Assembly: GCA_045226255.1 (NCBI GenBank)
Contig: JBGVCG010000021.1
Span: forward strand, 1 to 51,093
Direction of reading: 5' to 3'
DNA: 51,093 nt
Source: UBA1181 sp045226255
GTDB lineage: Bacteria; Bacteroidota; Bacteroidia; Bacteroidales; Paludibacteraceae
Shown: piece after piece, positions 42,981-49,415 of the stretch
Position numbering within the stretch: the first letter of the stretch is position 1
How the letters are laid out: each line of letters starts with the position of its first letter
Position numbers and translations under genes: made by a program
The notes under the pieces: generated by a model
The model's database searches: none
What the model was told of the DNA's origin: nothing
The model's input: only the letters and a program-made list of their open reading frames with translations

Positions 42981-43487
42981 ATGAAAAATAAAGCGCTAAC
43001 ATATCTCCTCTCCGCTTTCGTCCTGATAATCTGGGGGACAATCTTCTACAAGATTTTCTTCCACTCAGAGGAGGTGGAGTCCACACCCGACATCATCATC
43101 CCCACAATGGTATCGGCGCAAAGCGACACAACATACGATTACCACCTTCGCCTTGACTATCCGGACCCGTTCATTCGAGTGCCCATGAAAAGGGGAGAAA
43201 AGGGAGCCCCCAAAGCCCCCATCTCACAAAAGAGCAAAAGCGTCGCTTCAAACAGAAATCAGGCAAGCCCTTCAACGACGAATGCTCCCGCCAATGTGGT
43301 TTGGCCACCAATAAAATATGAAGGTTCCATCAAATCGAATCAAAAGACAACCGCTATCATATCCGTGAATGGAAAGACATCATTTCTCGCCCAAGGACAA
43401 ACTTTCTTGGAGGTGAAAATAGAATCCATCACGAAAGACAGCATCATTGTATCATACAAAAAACAAACGAAAACGATAAGGAAATGA
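42981..43487 (+). CDS. GspC/PilP-like protein
   Basis: A 168-residue protein with a membrane helix (about 8-27), a Pro/Ser/Lys-rich linker (about 60-108) and a C-terminal beta-rich domain. The latter starts WPPIKYEGSIKSNQKTTAIISVNGKTSFLAQGQ-like (107 onward), which is the pattern of the HR domain of GspC and the beta domain of PilP: G-I-----AIV--NG----v--G. This domain contacts the N0 domain of the secretin and links the inner membrane platform with the channel. No PDZ domain follows, so it is nearer the short GspC form. The stop overlaps the next start (ATGA). Confidence 0.75.
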   Translation: MKNKALTYLLSAFVLIIWGTIFYKIFFHSEEVESTPDIIIPTMVSAQSDTTYDYHLRLDYPDPFIRVPMKRGEKGAPKAPISQKSKSVASNRNQASPSTTNAPANVVWPPIKYEGSIKSNQKTTAIISVNGKTSFLAQGQTFLEVKIESITKDSIIVSYKKQTKTIRK

Positions 43488-44335
43488 AGTTAAAGATTAC
43501 TGTTACCCTATTGCTGTTTCTGTGTTGTCATTGCTACGCCAAAGACAACCACATGAATGATATGTTCGACGAATACAAGAAAAGCCACCACCTTCAATGC
43601 ACCGATTCACTATATGCATATAGCTTCGTCGCCGAATCGAAATCCGTGATGAAACCCACTCTATCCAAGACCTACTTCTGGTACCTTAACAACGCCATCC
43701 ATTCATCAGCAGGCAACTATAACGGCAAATTGCTGAATGGAGCATATGTGAAAATGGCAAAGAAGGAACGGACTATGGTCGAAAAGGGGCACTTCACCAA
43801 CGGTCTAAAAGACGGGGCATGGTACAAATGGAATCCGGACGGCACACTATCGTCATACACGGAATACAAAGATGGAGAAAAGGACGGCAAGTTCATCCTA
43901 TACGCAGAGAACAATTCCCCTGAGATAACCGGATCATACAAGAATGGTTTAAAGTCTAAAAAATGGGCAATCTACAAAGACGGACATCTGTATTCCGAAA
44001 CAATGTTCAAAAAGGGAGAGAAAAACGGTTACACCACAGAATATGATACCCTAGGCAACAAAATCAGCCAGTTAAACTACAAAAAAGACAAACTGGACGG
44101 CACGTGTTACTACTATCAAGACAAGAAGGTGACGAAAAAGGAACGCTACAAAGATGGTGTTCTGGTAGCCCCGAAAGAGAAGAAACAATCCTTCATCAAG
44201 AAGCTATTCTCAAAAAAGCAAAAGGACGACAAGAAAGAAAAAGTAAATAATAAGAAGGGGAATAAGAAAGAGAACAAAGAGACCACTTCCAACAGAAGAC
44301 TCAAGAAAAAAGGGAATGAGAAAAAGGTCGAATGA
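43484..44335 (+). CDS. Exported YwqK/MORN-2-type repeat protein with Lys-rich tail
   Basis: A 283-residue protein with a signal peptide (MKLKITVTLLLFLCCHCYA). From about residue 75 to 225 it has six or so repeats of about 22 residues of the form G-[FY]-x-N-G-L-x-D-G-x-W-x-x-[FY], for example GHFTNGLKDGAWYKW and GSYKNGLKSKKWAIY, the YwqK or MORN-2 repeat family. The last 60 residues are about one-third Lys with Asn and Gln, and could bind DNA, nucleotide polymers or acidic glycans. It does not belong to any usual secretion component. It overlaps both neighbours by ATGA, so it is expressed stoichiometrically with the machine. Confidence 0.75.
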   Translation: MKLKITVTLLLFLCCHCYAKDNHMNDMFDEYKKSHHLQCTDSLYAYSFVAESKSVMKPTLSKTYFWYLNNAIHSSAGNYNGKLLNGAYVKMAKKERTMVEKGHFTNGLKDGAWYKWNPDGTLSSYTEYKDGEKDGKFILYAENNSPEITGSYKNGLKSKKWAIYKDGHLYSETMFKKGEKNGYTTEYDTLGNKISQLNYKKDKLDGTCYYYQDKKVTKKERYKDGVLVAPKEKKQSFIKKLFSKKQKDDKKEKVNNKKGNKKENKETTSNRRLKKKGNEKKVE

Positions 44336-45603
44336 AGAAACTGGCTAACAAAAAACTGAATGGATATTCCATTCCATTCGCCATACTAGTATTTGTTGTT
44401 GTTATCATCCTAAGTGGATCAATAACACTGGCCACCTATGAAAACAATACGGTCATTAACCGTTTTTTCATCATGGAAAAAATGGATTCGAATGCCATGT
44501 CGGCATTAAACATCATGATCGCACACACAAACGACTTTCCCTACCACCAAACCCAATCATTTTCCTTATTTGGAGAAAACATGGACTCCGTCTCGACCTA
44601 TAAAGAGAGATGGGGAGCTTTCGACATCATCAAAGCGGACGCCAGCTGCCGGGGAATAAGAAGGAGCCACTCGGCACTCATCGGGAGCTATAGATACGAC
44701 AGTTCCGCTGTCACGTTGTTTATTCCCGACGAAGGGAAAAGCATCGCTCTTGTCGGGAATGTGAACATAACCGGGAGATGCGAACTACCACAATCCAAAT
44801 TCTCCCAACCCAGCATAGAGGGCCGCAATTTCACAGGAAACACGAACCGCGTGAATGCCATAACAAGCAAGGATAGATTGCCCAGCTTAACACCCCGGCT
44901 TGCAGACCTAAAGGGAGACAACCTTATACCTGAGGCATTGCGCAATCATGTCGTAACATACTACGAATGGACATCTGACACCCTGGCAGTTTCCTTCCTC
45001 TCTGACACAACAACGACCTTATACGCCAATGACCCAATCCTATTGGACAGAAAATGCCTAATGGGGAAAGTGATGATTGTATCAGAGCGGTCCATTACCA
45101 TCCAAGCTTCCACGACACTGTCTGACGTGATCTGTTTCGCACCATACATTCACATCATGAAAGGATTCTCCGGGAATTGCCAGTTGTATGCCAGCGACTC
45201 CATCATCATAGAAGAGAATTGTCTGCTAAAATACCCCTCTGTTGTCGGAGTCAACAACGACAAGGCGGATAATCCGACCGCCCTGACGATAAAAAAGGAT
45301 TGCCACCTGGATGGAGTTGCCTTCCTTCACTCCCAAAGCGACAACGGATGCCAGAACATCCTTCACATCGAGACCGGAGCGACTGTTAACGGACAGGTAT
45401 ATTCTAACAGATACACCGAAATCAAGGGGACTATCAACGGCTCCCTATACACGAACAAACTTATACTAAGAACACCATCGTCCATATATGAGAACACCAT
45501 CATGGACGCAAATATCGATCTCGCCAAACTATCCAAGAATTACGTGGGCGTTGACATCATCGAGGAAGGATCATCAGGAGGGGTCATAAAATGGTTGCAC
45601 TGA
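44332..45603 (+). CDS. GspK/PilX-position protein with N-terminal membrane helix and predicted beta-solenoid
   Basis: A 423-residue protein with a basic start and LNG|YSIPFAILVFVVVIIL, which resembles a class III leader without Glu at position 5 (Phe instead), as known for GspK and PilX. The remainder has no GspK-type sequence. Instead, from about 215 to 400 short strands repeat (for example VMIVSERSITIQASTTLSDVI, LTIKKDCHLDGVAF, IETGATVNGQVYSN, YTEIKGTINGSLYTN). These look like a right-handed beta-solenoid of bactofilin or polymer-forming type. It is placed before the GspI- and GspJ-like genes, where the tip pseudopilin is expected. Its role as a tip protein is an inference from position. 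Confidence 0.7.
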   Translation: MKKLANKKLNGYSIPFAILVFVVVIILSGSITLATYENNTVINRFFIMEKMDSNAMSALNIMIAHTNDFPYHQTQSFSLFGENMDSVSTYKERWGAFDIIKADASCRGIRRSHSALIGSYRYDSSAVTLFIPDEGKSIALVGNVNITGRCELPQSKFSQPSIEGRNFTGNTNRVNAITSKDRLPSLTPRLADLKGDNLIPEALRNHVVTYYEWTSDTLAVSFLSDTTTTLYANDPILLDRKCLMGKVMIVSERSITIQASTTLSDVICFAPYIHIMKGFSGNCQLYASDSIIIEENCLLKYPSVVGVNNDKADNPTALTIKKDCHLDGVAFLHSQSDNGCQNILHIETGATVNGQVYSNRYTEIKGTINGSLYTNKLILRTPSSIYENTIMDANIDLAKLSKNYVGVDIIEEGSSGGVIKWLH

Positions 45604-45938
45604 AAAGGGACAAAGGATTCACGCTCATGGAAGCGGTTGTTTCCATGATCATCATCATGACATGCTATGCGATGTCCACGATGATATACCTCAACATATT
45701 ACGAGCGGACAACACCCCCAACAAGACAAAGGCATTTGTCGAGGTCAATAACCTAGCGTCAAAGTCCATTCATCAGGCCTCCTACGGTGAAGAGGAGATC
45801 AAGCATGATAACTTCCTAATCACGAAAAAGCTGGACCCGTACAAAAACGACGAGAAGATAAAAGTCCTATCCATCATCGCATCCGACGGGAAAGGAAGAG
45901 TGTTGTACTCATTTAAGCAATTGGTAATCGTAAAATGA
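45591..45938 (+). CDS. Minor pseudopilin, GspI-like
   Basis: A 115-residue protein with a canonical class III signal, KRDKG|FTLMEAVVSMIII, where Glu14 is position 5 of the mature chain, followed by a hydrophobic helix (about 12-33) and a short alpha/beta domain. Its size and position before a GspJ-like gene fit GspI. The start overlaps the end of the upstream gene by 13 bases. Minor pseudopilins I, J and K form the tip complex that starts the pseudopilus. The C-terminal part is too diverged for family-level confirmation by eye. Confidence 0.78.
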   Translation: MVALKRDKGFTLMEAVVSMIIIMTCYAMSTMIYLNILRADNTPNKTKAFVEVNNLASKSIHQASYGEEEIKHDNFLITKKLDPYKNDEKIKVLSIIASDGKGRVLYSFKQLVIVK

Positions 45939-46405
45939 AAAGAGTAAGAGGATTCACATTAACCGACGTTATCGTGACGATGATCATCAGTCTCTTGATA
46001 ACTGGCATCGCTTTCTCTATATTCAGGCTCACCTACAACCAATTGTTCTCCTATCAAACGGACAACGAGCAGTACCAGACATTATTCTCCTTCTACACCG
46101 CCATCGCCAATGACTTCCGGGATGCGGAGAACATCACATGCAAATCCGAATCCGCCATATGCACGCACTCCCCGTACAAAGGAGATGTGGAATATGAATT
46201 TACGGACCAATTCATCATCAGAATGTTTCATGACATGACAGACACATTCAACCTGAAAGTGACGGATTTCACCCCACCCTGCCAGCAGGGGAATCAAAAC
46301 AGAGAAAAAGCGGAGGAATTATCCTTTGTCATCGAGCTAAACGGCGCCCACTATCCGATCCAGATATTCAAAAACTATCCACTTGAGTTGGATGATAAAA
46401 AATAA
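45935..46405 (+). CDS. Minor pseudopilin, GspJ-like, with Asp at mature position 5
   Basis: A 156-residue protein with leader KRVRG|FTLTDVIVTMIIS. Cleavage and the Thr-rich N-terminus are typical, but mature position 5 is Asp (D11) instead of Glu. The helix spans about 9-32, and the C-terminal domain has strands and two Cys about 10 residues apart near 70-80, plus a third Cys. It overlaps the GspI-like gene by ATGA. GspJ is the best guess from gene order; the length is on the short side for GspJ (usually about 190-200). Confidence 0.75.
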   Translation: MKRVRGFTLTDVIVTMIISLLITGIAFSIFRLTYNQLFSYQTDNEQYQTLFSFYTAIANDFRDAENITCKSESAICTHSPYKGDVEYEFTDQFIIRMFHDMTDTFNLKVTDFTPPCQQGNQNREKAEELSFVIELNGAHYPIQIFKNYPLELDDKK

Positions 46406-46414
46406 AACATCAAT

Positions 46415-47563
46415 ATGGCCTCTATAAAAATAAAACAGCTGAAAAATCAGCAACCGAGCAAGGAAGAGAGCAACCATAGCAGCTTTCTTCGGACCATAAT
46501 GACCAAAGACATCTCCTTGGGCAGCAAAGAATTCAGCGACAAGAAGAAAGCCAATTTCTACAACGACCTCAACATCCTCCTTTCGTCCGGCATAGATCTC
46601 CACAGCGCACTGATTTTAATGAGCGAAGAGACCACAAACAAAGACGAGAAAAAAGTGTATGATCAAATACGGAAACATGTGATCAACGGTTTGAGTTTGT
46701 CCGAGGCGATCGAACGGACCAAGAAGTTCTCAACCTACGAATACTATAGCCTGAAAATCGGAGAAGAAACAGGTTCCATAAACGACATACTAAAGGACCT
46801 CGTCTCGTTTTATGCCAAGAGAATCGAGCAAAAGAGGAAGATGAAAAGCGCCTTCTCCTATCCCCTGTTTGTCTTGTTCATCGCAATCGTCGCCGTGATA
46901 TTCATGATGATCTTCGTGGTGCCCATGTTTCAAGACGTATTCGCAAGATTCGGCAACGAACTGCCATACCTGACACAAGTGGTCATCAACATCTCCGACA
47001 CGCTTATCCACAATTCGTGGGCAATCATAGGCATCGTGGGAGCGATGGTAGTCTTATATCTCCTTGCGAGGAGACACAAGCACTTCAACAGAGTAAAATC
47101 AGGGATTCTTCTGCGGATCCCTTTCTGGGGCGAATTGGTGCGCAAGATGTACTTGTCTCGATTCGCACTAGCCATGTCTCTCCTGACAAGTGCGCACATA
47201 CCAATGCTTCAGGCGTTGGAGCTAGTGCGGAAAATGATCACCTTTTACCCTATTCAGGCATCCCTGGCCAAGGCAGAGCAAGATATAACGAAGGGAAAAT
47301 CGTTGCACGAGAGCCTTTCCCAATTCAAGATATTTGACAAGAGGATGCTGTCATTGCTAAAGGTCGGAGAGGAAGTCAATCAGTTGGACATTGTATTCAA
47401 CCGTCTAAAGAAGCAGTACATGGAAGATGTCGATTACCAGACCAGCATGGCAAATGGCATAATTGAGCCACTCATGATCATTGTCGTAGGCGTCTTTGTG
47501 GGAATCATACTTGTCTCAATGTACTTGCCTATATTCAAACTCAGTACCAGTTTCGGATATTAG
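46415..47563 (+). CDS. gspF: Inner membrane platform protein, GspF/PilC family
   Basis: The polytopic core of the assembly platform. The 382-residue protein has two homologous cytoplasmic four-helix domains, each with the family signature: NDLNILLSSGIDLHSALILM with LKIGEETGSI, and LAMSLLTSAHIPMLQALELV with LLKVGEEVNQLD. Three membrane helices are predicted near 150-172, 200-222 and 350-373. It starts with about 40 extra polar residues. It is the last gene of the operon; no clear hairpin terminator follows, and the sequence changes to Rhs debris on the other strand within 25 bases. Confidence 0.93.
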   Translation: MASIKIKQLKNQQPSKEESNHSSFLRTIMTKDISLGSKEFSDKKKANFYNDLNILLSSGIDLHSALILMSEETTNKDEKKVYDQIRKHVINGLSLSEAIERTKKFSTYEYYSLKIGEETGSINDILKDLVSFYAKRIEQKRKMKSAFSYPLFVLFIAIVAVIFMMIFVVPMFQDVFARFGNELPYLTQVVINISDTLIHNSWAIIGIVGAMVVLYLLARRHKHFNRVKSGILLRIPFWGELVRKMYLSRFALAMSLLTSAHIPMLQALELVRKMITFYPIQASLAKAEQDITKGKSLHESLSQFKIFDKRMLSLLKVGEEVNQLDIVFNRLKKQYMEDVDYQTSMANGIIEPLMIIVVGVFVGIILVSMYLPIFKLSTSFGY

Positions 47564-47587
47564 ACTTTAACGTTTCAATATCACACC

Positions 47588-47670
47588 GCCAGCACGTTCC
47601 CCTGCGGTCACGCTCGTAGTAGGTGGTCACAAACTTGTCCGTGCCGTCGGTCGTGTTCTTGTTGAGGGCA
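47588..47670 (-). pseudogene. Rhs gene fragment
   Basis: The segment gccagcacgttcccctgcgg-tcacgctcgtagtaggtggtcac aaacttgtc matches the Rhs gene at about 50739-50790, with one G missing, which breaks the frame, and a few substitutions. It encodes the remnant of the TTYYVRDPQGNVLAVYE region of the Rhs repeat part. Nothing else of a full Rhs gene remains here. Confidence 0.75.
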
Positions 47671-47674
47671 ACCA

Positions 47675-47920
47675 TCACAGACTTTCAATTTCCTCTTTGG
47701 TGAGACCTGTCGCTTTGGAAATGGTTTCCACATCTACTCCCAACGCCTTGAGATTTTTAGCGCTACGAAGCTTCTCGTTTCGCTCGCCTTCTGCTCGTCC
47801 CTCTGCTCGACCTTTCCTCTCCGCAGTAGAGAGAACATTGCTGAAGTCCCAGAAGACCTTGAGACTCTCTTCGTACTCCGCACGGTCCATATTGGGCGAC
47901 GCTGTTCCAAGCATGCACAT
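47675..47920 (-). pseudogene. C-terminal fragment of Rpn/PDDEXK-family transposase-like nuclease
   Basis: Eighty-one codons starting at ATG 47920. The product has RAEYEESLKVFWDFSN, then a charged GRAEGRAEGERNEKL repeat, and ends with a small helix block, VETISKATGLTKEEIESL. This is the typical tail of Rpn recombination-promoting nucleases (PD-(D/E)XK family transposase proteins). The N-terminal nuclease domain of about 200 residues is missing. The frame upstream to 48106 is unrelated sequence. Because a good promoter lies just ahead, the short tail could still be transcribed, but it lacks catalytic residues. Confidence 0.7.
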
Positions 47921-47946
47921 GTTTTTTCTTTTTTTAGTCAACCGAA

Positions 47947-47977
47947 CAAAGATATAACTTTTTCGCGAACCAAACAA
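47947..47977 (-). promoter_or_regulatory. Promoter upstream of the Rpn fragment
   Basis: On the minus strand TTG (47975-47977) and TATCTTTG (47947-47954, perfect -7) with a 20-base spacer, 26 bases before ATG 47920. The stretch from 47978 to 48218 holds no gene I can support. Confidence 0.55.
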
Positions 47978-48218
47978 TTGGGGGTAAAGAACGAAGTCTT
48001 CCTTCGGTCTGGCATGACCAGATACGGTGCGGGGCGGCATGGTGATGTTGTGCAATATTCTTTGGCAACTAGACCTCACTGTAATATTAGTACCGTTATT
48101 TCTCATGGTTGCCTAATTAAGGGGTATTCCTTAATTTGGCAAATGGTTCGAGAAACAGGCAGTATTATATTCTTTTGACAAGTCACACTGTAGACATGGG
48201 ATAGTCTGTGCCACTCCT

Positions 48219-49415
48219 TTATTCCTCTACCATGAATTGATATCCCATTCGATTATTAAACAATTCAATGTACAGATTCTTTGTGCCCTTTGGAACTTTT
48301 AACGTGACTCCAGATGTATTTATTTCGTCAAATGGGTGTGAAGAATCAAATGAGACCTCATTCGGGTCCTGCCAATTCATTTCCACACAGCGAAGTTTCA
48401 CGCAATGATGTACCGCATCTCTATACACCCTCTTAATTGATGCCGGACAAACAAGCGTATCGAATTGACAATCCGTAAAGGCATACAGTCCAAGCTCCTC
48501 CACACAAGATGGAATCATATATCTATTCCCTTTTTTCGCAGGTGGATAGGCAACCAAGCATTTGCCTGCTTTTTCAAAAAGGACATCCTCCGATACGGAA
48601 AGGACGTCGTTCGCATCATCCACCACCAAACGAGACAAGGAAGGCACACTACACCTCTCCCATCTACGAACCTCACTTCCCAAACGTATCTCACGTAGAT
48701 ATTTATTGCTTATACCACCTATTGTCGGATAATTAAAGAAAAACACCGTATCTCTCTTCTCTGGAGGATATTTGACGATTCTTATATCCTTCTTTAAATA
48801 ATGGGATTTAAAATAACTGTCTTCAATATAGTGCATCACTCCCGGATAATAAGTATAAAGTACCCCATCCTGCGAGAAAAAAAGCTTGTTGCCAGAAGAA
48901 ACTGAAATATGAGAGAGACGTTTCGATTGAATACCATAATCTCCGACAATCTCCCGAACGTTTTTTCCTATATGCAGTGACTTAAAAGGGCATTTTGCCG
49001 ATAATTCTTTTATTACGCTAACAGAATCCGGGACAACAAAAGATTCCAGATTGGGGCAATTGGATAAGAGACAAGATATTATCTTCCAATTGTCGGGCAG
49101 GACCACTTTGGACAACTTCCTACAATCGCAAACCGGAGCGAATCCATTACCCTTAACGGAAGGTGAAAAAAGAATGGTTTCCACATTATTACAGCCTTTG
49201 AATGCATTGTATCCAACACTAGAAACGTTCCCACCGACATAGACAATCTTTGTACGTGGGTATTTCGCCAAGGCTTGTTTCACATGTTTTTGTTCAAGGC
49301 TTCCCTCTCCTGTAAAAGTCAACGAATCCCTCCTCAAATCATAACTGGATTTGATTGACTCAGCCATCGAATACTGAAAAATAAACAATAATATGCATAA
49401 AACAATTTTTCTCAT
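48219..49415 (-). CDS. Exported BspA-type leucine-rich repeat protein
   Basis: A 398-residue protein with a signal peptide (MRKIVLCILLFIFQYSMA). The mature chain is built of LRR_5/BspA-like repeats, for example VGYNAFKGCNNVETILFSP, LSKVVLPDNWKIISCLLSNCPNLESFVVPDS and LGLYAFTDCQFDTLVCPAS, with frequent Cys. It overlaps the Rhs stop by ATGA, so it is translationally coupled to the Rhs toxin gene. Such coupling to an Rhs C-terminus is normally reserved for immunity proteins. A periplasmic LRR protein would suit a toxin acting on the cell wall, but this role is unproven. BspA-type proteins are otherwise known as surface adhesins. Confidence 0.82.
   Translation of the reverse strand: MRKIVLCILLFIFQYSMAESIKSSYDLRRDSLTFTGEGSLEQKHVKQALAKYPRTKIVYVGGNVSSVGYNAFKGCNNVETILFSPSVKGNGFAPVCDCRKLSKVVLPDNWKIISCLLSNCPNLESFVVPDSVSVIKELSAKCPFKSLHIGKNVREIVGDYGIQSKRLSHISVSSGNKLFFSQDGVLYTYYPGVMHYIEDSYFKSHYLKKDIRIVKYPPEKRDTVFFFNYPTIGGISNKYLREIRLGSEVRRWERCSVPSLSRLVVDDANDVLSVSEDVLFEKAGKCLVAYPPAKKGNRYMIPSCVEELGLYAFTDCQFDTLVCPASIKRVYRDAVHHCVKLRCVEMNWQDPNEVSFDSSHPFDEINTSGVTLKVPKGTKNLYIELFNNRMGYQFMVEE

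Noticed and set aside
36042..47563. Reading of the operon as a competence (Com) or Tad system
   Set aside because: It has a secretin and GspL/M/C-like proteins, which gram-positive-type Com lacks, and a GspE-type zinc ATPase with a single GspF rather than the TadA/TadB/TadC set.
47675..48106. Reading of the Rpn-tail frame as a 143-residue intact gene
   Set aside because: The first 62 residues are unlike any Rpn protein and lie upstream of a good promoter and ATG at 47920; only the tail is homologous.
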